Shown in pieces: positions 49,900 through 62,844 of a DNA stretch of 64,000 bases. Source of the DNA: Plectrocnemia conspersa (taxonomy: Eukaryota; Arthropoda; Insecta; Trichoptera; Polycentropodidae); the NCBI GenBank assembly GCA_009617715.1, contig VTFK01000150.1, positions 496,001 through 560,000 of the forward strand, in the 5' to 3' direction. Every line of letters starts with the position of its first letter. Positions within the stretch are counted from its first letter, which is position 1. A model generated the notes under the pieces. The model was given only the letters and a program-made list of their open reading frames with translations, was not told the origin of the DNA and did not search any database. Made by a program: the position numbers and the translations under genes.

Positions 49900-50041
49900 A
49901 AGAAATATTCATTAAATGCACCGGAGAATTCTTGGGTGTTTTTTTATGAAGGAACGAGAGCTTTTGTCTGATTGGGCTATTGTCTAGTTTATCCTTATTG
50001 TCAAAGTAATTATGCGAATTTCAAGAATAACGTCCCCCACA
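49900..50041 (+). repeat. dispersed repeat, copy B
   Basis: Same family and strand as 8431-8614: AAAGAAATATTCATT, AATGCACCGGA, ATTGTCTAGTTTATCC and TTTCAAGAATA blocks in the same order, ending in CCCCCACA. Copy B lacks some internal segments of copy A. Confidence 0.6.
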
Positions 50042-52687
50042 AACGTGGTCATCTGTGTGTTCCGCCACAAAATAAAATAAAATAAATAATGATCACATTG
50101 ACGAATCACTATACTTTTTAAACAAATATTTTCTAGATTTAAGTATAATGCAATAAGAAAAATTATGCCTTAAATGAGATGAAATCTTCAGTGGGGGCTG
50201 GTCAAGGATGAGTTTGACGAATGGATGCTCGAATGTTTTAGATACATGCATTAGATAGCCCTTTAAATATGATATTATTTCACAAGTAACTCATTTTTTT
50301 TATCGATATCAGAGCAGATAATTAAATGAGAAACGTCTTTCAGAAAGTGACAGCACTATCGCATAAAAATCATTGATAAATATAAACATTTTTGTTGTTA
50401 CTTATAATAAAAAATAAGCATAAGTTGTGCCTTTCAACGAATACTTTGGAGAAAATTTACCATTTCCTATACTTAATTTTTAAACATTTTGGTTTGAGAA
50501 ATACTGCTCCAGTAAGGAAGAAAAAAATGCATGTTCTTCATAAAAAATCAAGTTTATGTTACTTTCAATCAAGTCGTATTAAAATTTTCGGCAAACTCAA
50601 TAGATAAAAAAATAATCATAGATCATATCACATGATCTGACATTACTTACAAAGATTGCTAATTCAAATTGACACCACTGATTGTTATCTTGCTTGTTTT
50701 ATTTTTTGATTTTATCAAAATATTTTTTCACTCTGATAATTGCACAAAATCAAAATATACATAATTCACAATATTTTGGAAAACTATCTTAAAAAACGTG
50801 TTTTATGTAACAAAATATTTAAACAAATGAACAAATAATAAAATATATTTAAATTCAATTATTAAAAAGTAAAGCCAGATTTTAGACGCTATATATAAAA
50901 TATTACGGAAATTTCTCCTATTATTTACAAGCATACTTGTGATGAATAACAAAATTATTAAGAAGGCAAAAAAACAACAATACAACACCGCCTTATCGCA
51001 AATAGCGTAAGCCGAGCAAAACGTTCAGTCACGAAGTACGCACTCGATGTCAAAGCGATTGCATATCTCAATCGTTAGTAGGCGCAGCCTTTAGCTGGAA
51101 GCGCTGCAGACGTATACTTTGATATTATTAAGATAGAGCAAACCGCTCGTTATCGGCTCAAATTACCGTCCGCCATAAAACAAACCCAGGCTATGCATAG
51201 CGGATAGATAGCCATAGAGCGCCATGGTAGCCAACACCGGAACGATGTACATACATTTTTTTCCATCGAAGCCATAAATAATCAAAACAACTGTAATTGC
51301 AGATCGCCAGAGACACATCTGCCAATTTTGGACGTGAGAAACGATAGAGTCGATTCTGAGCTGTGTGTTCCCATAACGAAATCGATCTGAAGCAAGACGG
51401 GGTCGATAGATTTTATATAGATCTAAGGATTTTTGGTCCCGTTAAGTCGGAACTGAACTTCTCTTTTTGTTCAATAATATGTACTTTGTTGATCCTAGAC
51501 TTCTTTTGGTAAGACAGGAAAGGAGTCAGCAGCTTCTGTCTCGGTGCAAGAGATCACCGATGCTTGACGGTGGCTCGTTCCGCGAAGTGAACATCCGGCT
51601 GATTTTTTCCACTCCTTTCCACCTGACCGTGGTCTTACAATGTTTAATTGCTCGCAAAATTAAAATACAATTTTCTAATGGCAGGTTGGGCGTATGCCAC
51701 AATGTACTGTACGTGTATGTATTATATGTAAATACTAATATATTATCGCATGACTGAAATTAAGCATAGAGCTATAAAATATATAAAAATGTCATAATGG
51801 ACTAATATAGATAGTAAAATGTAAAATATGTAAGAGAATATATTTTTACATATTTTTAGTAAAGTGAAATGGTAATATTAATTGCTATTGCCATGCATAA
51901 CGTAGTAGTACAGCTAGAAATGTATACCTTTGAATCTTCACATGTACAGCTCTAATCCTAATAATGGACTATCATATAAAACGATCAGTAATTATTCACA
52001 AGTGTATATTCTGACAATATTTTAGTATATATTTTTGAGTGATATTTTGAGGATAGTACAAACAACTTCATCGTCGTTTTGAGGATCACATTATTATTTG
52101 TCAGTTATTTTCATTAGCATGTTTTGTGTTTTCATTTGCCATTGCCAATGAATCCTGAAAAACAGCAATTCATAATAAAGTCCAAGGATTCTAGGAATAT
52201 TGACCGACTGCAATTCACCGAATGAAAAATTCATCGAACGGAAAGAACCGATTCTAAAATTCATCGCCGATGATTTATTTATTAATCAGTTAACGTATTT
52301 CATTTCTTAGTTTGACATTTTAACTTTAACTATTTAACTATTGATTAAATTTTAATGAAATTTATAATGGGCGATAAAATAAGAGTTTTGGACGTTTCAT
52401 TATTTTTAACATCGCCTTAATTTTTTTTTTAACGTGTTTTTTAGATTCATATTTCTGTGAGCTATTCTCGTTTATTTTTTTTTATTGCTTAAGCAAATTT
52501 CATTTGTCGAGTTTTTTGTTTAAATCAAATCGACATTAACCTCAATATTCATACGTACTAAGTATATATTACATGTTCACGTTTAAAACGTATCTGGTTT
52601 ATTTGCAATTCGTTAAATCTAACAAATATGTGCATTAAATCAGAAGCAATGATAATTTGTATGTATTGTAAAAAAGAAAAAACTCAC
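50042..52687. other. non-coding stretch with a GC-richer core
   Basis: AT-rich except for 50985-51660, which has higher GC, an initiator-like CAGTCACG near 51027, and a 96-codon frame at 51467-51757 with no motif I know. The patch could be a promoter with an untranslated exon (a GGTAAGAC donor-like site lies at about 51509), but no connected exon is proven. Confidence 0.35.
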
Positions 52688-52737
52688 TTTTCGGCCTCGG
52701 AGCCCGACGACGGGAATTCAAATTTTGAAGATTTCAT
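52688..52737 (-). CDS. candidate first coding exon (- strand)
   Basis: On the - strand ATG at 52737 opens MKSSKFEFPSSGSEAE and runs into a consensus donor (AAAA|GTGAGTT) with two bases left over. The DNA upstream (52738-52930) resembles a 5' UTR and includes an AAGATGGCCGAC site that starts a very short upstream frame. GC rises only over the exon. No downstream exon was identified, so product and reality are uncertain. Confidence 0.35.
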
Positions 52738-52837
52738 TACGAAGATTGTTTTATGCTGGTTTATATAATAATAACAGTTTTAAATAATAATCATTTAAAA
52801 CTGTTGTCGAATATTTATATTCAGTTGATGTCGGCCA

Positions 52838-52882
52838 TCTTGTTTTATATTTAAATGCTTGTTTTATATTTAAATGCTTGTT
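52838..52882. repeat. short tandem duplication TTGTTTTATATTTAAATGC
   Basis: Two exact head-to-tail copies of a 22-bp unit containing TTGTTTTATATTTAAATGC lie in the presumed upstream region of the - strand exon at 52688. A third start of the unit (CTTGTTTTTTATTGG) follows. Confidence 0.8.
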
Positions 52883-53216
52883 TTTTATTGGTCGAAACAT
52901 CGAATGCATTACCGGCGGTTCGAAAATCAATTTTTATTTTTATTATTTTAATTAAATATATTAACTTTGTTTACGTGTATTATTCACCGTTTATTTACAG
53001 AGTAGAGAGTTGAACGGAGAATGCTTCATTTTAAGTTATGCACGTCCAGAAGCGGAAGCGACGGCTTAGAACAATTATATGTAAGATGTGATGTAAAATA
53101 ATTATACACAATATTTAAATAAACCATATTGTGATTATTGGTAATTATTATTGTAAATATTTGTATTTTTAAGATATTTGATTTAAATTTTCTACATCTC
53201 AAAATATTTATTTAAG

Positions 53217-53460
53217 GTTTTTGTAATTTATTCGCCGCCGTATATTATGTATTATTTTTATAGCTTTGTTTTGAATGACTTGTAATTTAGAAAATACAGT
53301 ATTAATGTTGTTACTCGACACTGGAATGGCATATGTTAAAATGGGTCTAATTAATTGTTTGTAAATTAAAATTTTATTTTTTATAGTTAACGCGCTCTTT
53401 GTATTAAATATCGGTTTAAGGGCCGCAATGGCAGCAAGCCTTTTTACAAAATATGCTTAT
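53217..53460 (-). pseudogene. LINE (Jockey-like) reverse transcriptase C-terminal fragment
   Basis: On the - strand an open frame of about 75 codons reads VKRLAAIAALKPIFNTKSAL, then KNKILIYKQLIRPILTYAIP, then KLQVIQNKAIKIIHN, and ends at a stop near 53217. This matches the end of Jockey-type reverse transcriptases (usual form L..KNKLLLYK.ILRPILTYG.PVW......KLQ..QNK.LR.I...). The expected Trp after PV is Ser here. No catalytic motifs upstream, so a 5'-truncated dead copy. Confidence 0.85.
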
Positions 53461-53474
53461 TAAATATATTTAAT

Positions 53475-53524
53475 AGCTTAGATCTGGACTCCAAGCTTAT
53501 AAGCTTGGAGTCCAGATCTAAGCT
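53475..53524. repeat. 50-bp perfect palindrome
   Basis: AGCTTAGATCTGGACTCCAA...TTGGAGTCCAGATCTAAGCT is an exact inverted repeat of 25+25 bases with no spacer (centre TTA|TAA). It lies just beyond the LINE fragment. Natural spacer-free palindromes of this length are uncommon. Confidence 0.95.
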
Positions 53525-54734
53525 CAGGTTTTTAACGCTTGTTTAATAAAATGTGCAATAAATTAAATATTTTATTCAATTATTATAGAATATTATAACA
53601 ATTATATTATGACAAAACATAGCTGTAAATAAAATGAAAAAAATATTTATGCGGTAATTATTTATAATATTTATATTAAAAACATATTCTTATTAGTAAA
53701 ATAATATAAACAATTACTCCATATAGTAAATGAAAGCATTTTAAACATAAGCATCTGTGTTTAATCAAGATAAGTATTGAAGATTATTTATGTAAATGTT
53801 TACATACGATTGCTTTAATAATAACGTTTAGTTATTCGTATATTTAAATGAACAATAAATATGTAGCACTATAGTTATGCATATAAAAAATAAAAACACG
53901 CTATTGTATAATGTGAAAATCGTGGTTCTATTTTATGATTTTTTTTTCTGTAATAAAATCTTTAAAATTGGTACTTTATTTTAATGTATAATTTATAATC
54001 TGTAAGAAATAATAACTATTTATACAACGGTTTCCGTAGTTTAAATAATATATAAAAAACTGTAAACTTCACTAAAAACTTTTTTTAGATTAAATTAAAA
54101 AAATTCTGTATGTGAATAAATAAAATAAATTATGTACATGCTCATATCGTTAATACTTTTATATCACAATATTACAAGATGTATTTTTTTAGAAAAGTAA
54201 ATTATAATTAATTTAATAGTGATAAATACTAATTAATAAATTCTATACATACATTGAAATACTTCGAGATTATTAAGATTAAAATAAACTCTCGAGGCAT
54301 TCTATGCAACAATATTAGAATAGTCCATTAAGAAAATAGCTTAGAAATGCAACTTTAAGTATTTAACATATTAAATTTATTATCTCAGATAAACACTTAT
54401 AATCTAAGATTTATTTATATGGAATCAGAATTAATCAAATTTTATAATTTATTAAAAATCGTGTAATTTAAAACCATTTATCTCATTTCTACTTGTAACT
54501 TTAATTGCTTACTTGGCAAGCAGTACGCAAAAAATATTTACTTCAGCAATTAATCGAATCGCATTTCAATTAATTGCCAAGCATGAGCGAAAAATTAATA
54601 GCAAGCTTGATTTGTTAATACAAAATTAGAAATACAAAGGCGTAACGATTATATTTAACGCTATATACAAAAAGTCGTTTAGGTAATTTTGCATAGTAAT
54701 ATAATAACTATTTTTGTTAAGTTTTTTTTTTCAG
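53525..54734. other. AT-rich non-coding stretch
   Basis: No open frame of note. At 54480-54650 there is a cluster of homeodomain-type ATTAAT/TAATTA motifs with an imperfect inverted pair (TTGGCAAGCAGT and ATTGCCAAGCATG), possibly an enhancer. Confidence 0.4.
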
Positions 54735-54791
54735 TGGTCGTCTGAAAGCACTGCAGCGTCCATGCTGCGTGCCGGAATTCCAGTAGCTAAT
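54735..54791 (+). CDS. candidate internal exon, unknown gene
   Basis: A long pyrimidine tract and TTTCAG acceptor lead into 57 bases of GC-richer sequence that end at a GTAAGAG donor. In frame 1 they read WSSESTAASMLRAGIPVAN with phase 0 at both ends. Frame 2 is also open for 16 codons but ends in a stop before the donor. The splice signals are among the best in this part of the window. The product is not recognised. It may join the candidate terminal exon at 62715, which is also in phase 0. Confidence 0.45.
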
Positions 54792-55848
54792 GTAAGAGTT
54801 TATGACCACAAATTCAGTGATGCATAACCCTAGGTATGCGCACAAGAAAATAAATATTATACCATAGATAGAGAGACAGTATCATTAGAGTCATCGTTGC
54901 GTTTCGTAACAAATATGCATAATTAGCCCTCCAGATTTTGCTTGAAATTATTATGTCGCATATACTTATATGTATATAGTATATAAGTATCTAATTAAAA
55001 TATATTAAAAAAATACCCTAAATATATTTTAATTAATGTGAATACTGAATTCACTACATATTTCGTAGAATTTTTCTTCTAATAAAGCTTTTATTGCATT
55101 TTTTGTATTAATGGCGTTTTAATAAGCCTTAAAAAAAGAGATCATTAAGTTAACATTCTCAGGATTTTTTATGTATCCGATTTAAGCAACGGAATATGTA
55201 TTCAAAGTATAAATGAATATCTGGCAAAATAATCATTATTATAAAATTACTTATAATTTTGTGTCATGTAAATAAATATTATTTTATAATAATATAAAAA
55301 TATGTCAAATACATCTGTTTACTTATTACAATTGGATTATAGTGTACCCTTAAAGTGGCATATTTTCGTATTATAGAGCAAATAAGTTTTAATTACGTTT
55401 TTAGATTAAATTAAATTAAAACTCAATATGTTTTCATTGTAATTTTCTTCCTTAAGTATGATTGACAAATTGGAATGGTTGAATGTTCAAGAAACATTGA
55501 AGATGATGTTTTAGTATTTATATATGTTATAAAATAAGTATTTTAATAAGTATTTAAGTATAGATTTAATACTAGAAATAGAGTTATGTATGTATGTATA
55601 AGAAAGCGAGTACGGCAAGGGGAATAATTTACAGAGGTGTGACTTTGTATAATAATATAAAAATAATGTAGCGAGTTTCCTAAATGGAATATAGAAACAC
55701 TTTTTTTTTTTTATTAAATATTTTTTTATTTTATAATTATATTTTTATTATGTATGCTTAATTAAAATTTGTTCAGTGTAAAAATGATCTATATTAGCTT
55801 AATAAATTAATAAAATAAATAATTAACTTATTTTTTAAAAAGGATGCT
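54792..55848. other. AT-rich non-coding stretch
   Basis: No gene. A segment at 55787-55818 (CTATATTAGCTTAATAAATT) also occurs near 49610, and GGTGTGACTTTG occurs at both 49665 and 55636. This points to another low-copy repeat shared by the two loci. Confidence 0.5.
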
Positions 55849-56109
55849 GTGACGAGCGGGCGAGTGATCAAACAAAGACAAGCGTTTAATAGGGCATATA
55901 TTGCCACTTCCATTCGGAATTCGCTTCCGTCAGCACTTCATCAAAAATTTCCACCTGATATTCCTAACTTTGGATATAAGAGAAAATATCTGAATTTTCA
56001 ACAAGTCAAGATACACTTACCATGGAATGAGACAAATTACCGACAAATCAGCCACTTTCATTTTCATGTCAACTCTGATGTAGTGGGTTTAACCCGTCCA
56101 TCGTCTTAG
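55849..56109 (+). pseudogene. possible LINE ORF C-terminal remnant
   Basis: The 86-codon frame contains AYIATSIRNSLPSALHQKFP followed by FGYKRKYLNF. This faintly resembles the closing segment of many LINE polyproteins (usual form ...TSRLWNSLP....F....FK.....L), though the usual Trp is Arg here. It is GC-richer than the flanks. The alternative is a chance frame in an old exon. Confidence 0.3.
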
Positions 56110-59100
56110 CCGAGTGGATTCTTTAAACAAAGACATAAATTAATTCACAACTAAATAACTTTGTCAGTAATATTAATTTACTACTAAATAAATTTGTAAA
56201 TATTTAATTAAAAAGCTTCTTAGGCGTTTGTGATTATTTTTAACTTTTCCCCTCAAAATCAATTAACCCGTAGAGGTAATTTCAATTCTATGAACTCAGA
56301 TCGATTAAATTTTCTTTACATATTGCTTCCATCTGGTTGGCTTTTCATCAATGTCAGATATTAAGTTACCTTCTTGAGTATATAATATAAAAAATATAGG
56401 TCATACCAAAACCTCTGTACTGATCAAAACATCAATTATCAATACCTTTTTGTTTAAAATTATCTTTAGTCAATATTTTTTAGTATATCGTGAACCAAAG
56501 GTTCTGCGCTCAGTACCCAGCTGAGTACCGCATCACGGCGTATTGTAAAAAAGCTAATCGAAATATTCGGTAGCTGCTGTGGTGATTGGGCACGCTTCAC
56601 TGGCGCTCTGTGAGAACGAGACATCACCGTGATAACACAGATTCTTACAACAAACCCTCGTCTCCATCGACTTTTCGATATAATTAAACGAAAACCGGCC
56701 CCGACAAACAGTCGCATTAATCTGTTAGAGGACGTAAATTTCCCTTATATGTTATACAAATAAGCCAAGTTTAATAAATTTATCTAAAAATAATATTAAT
56801 TCGGAGCTAGATAATTTCGACGTTGATTATGATTGCCAACGTTAAATTGCTACAATGTCATACGATTTTACAAGTCGGTAATGACCGACGACGATAATGG
56901 TCCGAAGCGAAACAGAATAATTGTTCCGCTTGATCACAGTACCGATTGGAAGTTACGGAATGATTGATGTCTCTGCTGATGCTGCTGCTGTAAAGTCATT
57001 TATATGCAACGTTTCAAAGGCTATTCACAAAAGCCTCCATATTTTTATCAGTCAGATAAACCTGTTTCAGGCAATCAAGCATATAGTGATAAATGTGAAT
57101 TAGTTATTAATAGGCTTAGTTTGATAAATCGCATATATTCTGAAAATACTAAAAATAAATTTTTCTGTATCAAAATACTGCAATTAATTTGATAATAAAC
57201 AAACGGTATCGTAATATTAACAATAACAGAAATACTATATTTTTACCAGAGAATTGCTTATGAGGGGTCGATTTATTTTGTCACAAACTAGGCGGCACTC
57301 TGGTAGCATTGACATGACGGCAGCGAAGAGAACATTATTTTTAGTGGGTCACGATAGAAGAGCAACGGCCGGCGGAGCCTCATCCGCCGATTTTTCGGCG
57401 GGCAACTATAAACTACTACTGCAGCGGCCCAATCTGTGTATAATTGTCATTTGTCACCTAAAAACCGTCCGCTAAAAAGACAATATAATTATTATTAAAT
57501 TAGTAAAATAAAAATTAAATATTCTAAATAAAGAAAATCTTGACCTTTACATATTTTCTTTTCCATATTTCATATGAAAAATTTCATTATAAAAAAAAAT
57601 AGAAGAAACACTACGCCTTATCGTCTCATAAAAAACTTGTATTCTTGTATTGTAAATATTGTATGAAATATTGTAAATATTATATATATATATTTTTTAT
57701 AATAAATATGTAAATATTACATGAAATATTAAAAATACTGTATTAAATATGTAATTATTATAAATATTATATGAGGAAAAATAATTTTATGTTCCTCCCT
57801 GTATTTCTTGCAAATTTAATGTTTGCCTACTTTGAATGCTTTTATATGATATTCCAAGAACGCAGGATGCAAAATTCATTTTAAATTAATACTTCAAGTA
57901 CGTCAGCAAACCGAACCCTTCCTATCGTTACCAAAATAAGCTTTGTAAAAGTGTGTTGTTTTCAGTTTTAATAACAAACGTTATATATTTTTACAAATAT
58001 GGTGATTTAGAACTGTTATTTTAATCGGGACTGTATTATAATACAAATTAGCATAAGCTATTCCAAAAGTTAAAAGACTGAATTAAAAATGATTCTAATG
58101 ATCAGAAACTGAATCTAAAATATATTTAAATTATATGTATAATTTGCAGGTAACTCACATAAGCATACGAATTAATTGGATAGATTAAGAACTAGCGTCT
58201 CAACTATGAGCTGAAATATACTGAAAATATTATATTGCAATACTTAGTTTGAAAGAGCTTACCGCTATTGCCTTAAGATTGGCGCATCTAACATCACAAG
58301 TTTTTTTTCTCACATTTTTTTGTAAACTGCAGATGAATAAATAATATATAGCAAGCTTTTCTATACTAACATTAAAAAAAAACACTTATAAACAATCTAA
58401 AACACACTATAAGACGCGAGAAAAATTTACCTTATCTTATGAATTATAATATTACTAAACCATACATTTAAATGTAAATAAAAAAAATGCTTAAACACAT
58501 CTTGCTTTAAAAGATAAATTAATTTTTAATTAAATTTCAGAACCGCCAGGTTTCTATATAAATAACTTAATAATTTAAAATATTTTGTTCTTATTATAAA
58601 TTTTAACCACTATGTTAATTGTTAAGACCAAGACTGTTAAGGCCAAGAAAAGGGGGTAACAGCCAAAAAGTTTTTTGACTGCCTAATAAATGCTTAAACG
58701 ATATATGTAGGTTTGAGGTAGGGGGTGGCTGACGTTCCTACATTGGTGTTGTTAGTTGCTATTACAGGTGTGCTAACTGAATCGTTCTGCACATTACTTA
58801 GATATTTACTGAACACCTTTACCACACCCTAATACATGCTTATTGTGAAACAAGATTTATTAGATGCGAGAAATTATGACATATAAAGCATGATACTAAA
58901 GACAAGAGATGACTATAAAATAAATATTATAAATTATGTAATGATGAAAAGGTTTCACTTGGCCCATTATTTGTGACACCTACGGTATTACGAGAGCTGT
59001 TTACACGTGAATGAAATAACTACAAAGAGCTTATAAGGGAATACAACTCGGCAAAGAGTTTATAATGAAAGATATTATTAAGAAATTATGTTATTTATTA

Positions 59101-62100
59101 ATCAACTTGTTATGCCAGGCACAGCTATAAAATATATTCCACCACAGTTTGCCTTTTATTACATCATATTATAAGATCCTTATTTTAGTGATATTATTAT
59201 GAACCATTAACCACAGGCTAAGAAATATTTTAATTAAAATAATTTCTTGTTATTTATTAAAAGACATTTAAACGTACATTATTATCATCCATTATTCATA
59301 GTCGCATTGCTCAAAGGGTTCGAAGCGTAATTTTGACATGAGCTAGAAAGATTCACGCCGTCATGGCCACGGTTGCGTGCCCAACAACCTGACTTCTTTA
59401 ATTACCGCATTAAACAGTCTGCCTGTGCAATTAACGAAGATTGTTAACCTTTATGTGTGTGGAAGCGTTTCTTCTACGGTTCGGCCATTCAATGAAATAT
59501 TCATGGAAAACGGAAAGCGGCTCTGGCTATATACATAGCTAAGAACTGTTTTTCATCCTTAGATCGGCGACGATACATACCATTTATTTTATAATATACT
59601 TTACCAATACACGGTCGTAATTGTACGTGTCGTTAATTTTTATTATGCATTAATATTTATTTAGAAAAAATCATTTCATAATTGTAGCAGCTCTAAATAA
59701 AATATATATAAAGTTAAGCAATCCGTCTTTTAAATTTGACAATAAATATTTTAAGGATTAACCTGATTTGTTCCGAAGCACATAAAAATGCTACTTCTAC
59801 GAATCATGGGGAATTGAGGCGTCGGCCAATAAAAAAGGTAGAGAAAAAACATTGTTGCATTATAATTGTAGTGTTGAAGAAAAATACTCCAAATACCTTA
59901 GTTCAGTGGCTTCTAAAATATCTGCCTTTGAAGAATAATTAAATAAGATTTTTTTGACTGATGAAATATTCTGGATTTTGCAAATATTTAACAAATGACA
60001 TCAGAGTCTGGTTTCTTCGATTGTATAATTTCTCTTCAATTGCCCAATTGTATTAACAGAAAATTTAATGCTCCTTCGTTCAATAATAATCGTGAAACAA
60101 TTGTCAATAACAACCGTTGCTACATTACAAAAACAAAATAAAAAACCTTTTGAATTATCGAAAGAGAAAAATATCCCTAAATCGTTTTAAAAAAAACACC
60201 GGCGGGTGAGCGTAATAAAAAATTGCAAGTTTTTTTTTAATTTATTAAAAATTCCAAGAAAGTGAGCATTTCGAAAAAGTTTCTTATCTGAGTGTCTTCC
60301 TTTATTATTTAAGCAAATATAAGTGCTAAAAATTTGTAAACAATTTTTCGTCATTTACAGATCTCTATTAAAACCTTCCAAGATGTAAAAGACCTTTTTA
60401 CATAGAAAATATTTGCACGTAAAAGACATTTCATCGAAACCAAGAAAACATTATCGTATTTTACGTGTTGTTTTCTTACATAAATATGGATTTTACCATT
60501 TTTCAAACTCAAACCTTCTATGAAATTTGCCCATACTTTCCATGGAAAGGCGCATCCCATATAATTATAACCCATTCTTGATCTAAGCAATAGTATATTC
60601 ACCTTCTAGTTAGATAATATAAGTATATACATATGTATATAATGTTTAATTTAAGCAATGCTTATTTTTTTGCTGTTGGCTTGTATTTCTAGGGTCCTTC
60701 AAATATAATAACAATATTTTTAAATTGATTAAAATATTAATAACACACAAAAATACTTGACAGTATTTTTTATAGCATAGTAATTTGTAAAGCGTTTAAA
60801 CAGTACACTATAATGTCTGGGATAAATGTTATAGCAATATAATATTTTTCAATTTATATAATTAAGATGTTGATTCTTATCTGTATAAATCTATTAATTG
60901 GATTCCCATAGATTTACCAAACAGATTGAAATGAAACATAAAATATGTCAATTACAGATATGCAGCATCGCGTTGCTAATCTGACAGGTAATCGCATTCC
61001 TGTCATCTTAGTCAGATTGCCGATACTTGATTTCTCGCGTTTGTTTCTTTCATCATACCGATGTAAAGATATAATATACATATATAATTTCATGTTCGAA
61101 GATATGCTATTAAATGCACAGTGTGAATTGATCTATGAATGCCGCTGAAATGTTGTATTTAATATCGCATTCAATGTTAATCGTGTTAAAAGAGATTAAA
61201 AAAAAACATGCTAATATTTTTTTAATTTATAATATTTAATATAATGCTAAAAAATGTATTTAAAAGACCTTTAAATTTAAATTAATGATTTGTAATAAAA
61301 GCCACCATTTACAATCTACTTGCAATTTCAGTTCTAATGTAGTTCCTCAAATAAATTAATAAAAACACATTTAAAATAATGAAGCATTTTAAAGTGAAAT
61401 AATTTATTTTTTTGATATTTATATTATTTTAAGTTTTCTCCAAGAGTTTTAAAAATTCAATTGGTAACGTGAAAACAGCTTATCGATTTGCCGTAAGCTG
61501 CACTGGATACGAGTCCGAGATAAAGCTCGTGTATTTTAATTTGAAAACGAAGCGAAAATCTTTAATCATTGAAAACCAAATCTGAGTGAATTTTAACTGT
61601 GAATTAAAAAATATTTTTATTGAAGCAACAAAAACTATAGAGTGGCGAACTTTGGCTTCATGAAATTTGCATATCTAAAATATAAAATAAGCTAAATATT
61701 AGTATTTTGGGCAAAGTTGCCATGTTCATTTTTTTTAATTTAAAAAATCTGCAATTTTATTTTAAGAAAATGCTAAGGTATGTTTGCTTCTTATTTTGTA
61801 TTTTGGCAATTTCAATAGTTTAAGCTGATGCACAAAATAAATTTTGATTGACCTTCATATTCGAATGTCTTCTGAAACGGAAAAAAAAGACCCGGGTTAA
61901 ACCGGGACGGGGTTACCGCGCTTTTTAAAAAGAACCGAATACTCTGTTATTTTTGAAGGGTATCCGGTTATTTAAATTTCAATATAATACTTGATTTCTC
62001 CATATGTAATATATTTCTCACACAATTTTCAAGATGCAAAATTCTATATTCTTCTATAGTGAGAGCTTGTGAGAGCAATGTATCGAAAGGGACAGGAAAT

Positions 62101-62714
62101 CCCTATTTAACAATCCGATAGTATTGTTTTACAATTTTATGACACATTTCGTTTCGGCATCCTCAAACATTTGTCGTGTAACTAAAAAAAAATAGGAGTA
62201 TTTGCTTAAAATACACATGGTATACTCGGAGGACGGTCGTACACAAAAAAACAACATTAAAGTATATTTTTATTATTAAAGCTAGAATATATTTTAAATG
62301 TTGTATCAAATTGCAAAACTTAATTTATGGATTTTGTCATACTTATTTCGTGGCAATTATTTTATTCATATTTATAATGCATTCATACAGGAAATGTAGT
62401 TTTTCTAAAAGCATTGTCATGATTCTACTCCGATAAAAAACGATTACTTACAGTAAGATGATTTTACGATAAATTATATACTATCATTGAATTATATCTG
62501 TAATAAAACATGCATTAGCATATTTAACATAATTTTACTTAAAATAGTCAATATAAAATTCAGCAAAATATTATATTATATAATATTAATAACTATTTTA
62601 GCAACTTTTGCATTAGATTTGATGTTTTTTTATGAGTTTTAATTTATTCCATAACCGCCGGTCTTCGTCGGACTAATCAGATATGATAATTTTTGTGTTC
62701 TGTGTGAACAATAG
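56110..62714. other. AT-rich stretch with scattered conserved-looking islands
   Basis: No gene recognised. Islands with more balanced composition lie at 56500-56720, 56810-57120, 57250-57480 (contains a hairpin-forming GGCGGA...TCCGCC pair) and 59290-59600 (TAATTA, GTTAAC and ATTAAC motifs). They are candidates for enhancers or untranslated exons of a gene spanning the right end of the window. The 67- to 83-codon frames in them have no motif. Confidence 0.35.
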
Positions 62715-62844
62715 TCGGAGAGCAACGAGTTCCGGTCCGCTGAGCAGCTTCCGGTCGCCTTCCCTCGGTAAACATTCCGGGAGAACAAGTGCCAGCACTT
62801 GCTACTTGAGGCTAAGGACCTCCGACGTCAATCATAATATATAA
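62715..62844 (+). CDS. candidate terminal exon, unknown gene
   Basis: After a GTGAACAATAG acceptor-like site, a GC-rich island is open in two frames. In phase 0 it reads SESNEFRSAEQLPVAFPR and stops at 62769-62771, compatible with the exon at 54735. In the frame starting one base later it reads RRATSSGPLSSFRSPSLGKH and continues SGRTSASTCYLRLRTSDV to a stop at 62842-62844, a Ser/Arg-rich end. AATAAA follows near 62869. Which frame is used, if any, cannot be settled from the sequence. Confidence 0.35.

Noticed and set aside
57254..57475. 73-codon GC-richer open frame on the + strand
   Set aside because: Starts inside an AT-rich stretch without splice signals and has no known motif; the island may be regulatory instead.
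58714..58721. TGAGGTAG, the let-7 seed
   Set aside because: The following bases (GGGGTGGCTG) do not match let-7 and no precursor-like stem is visible.
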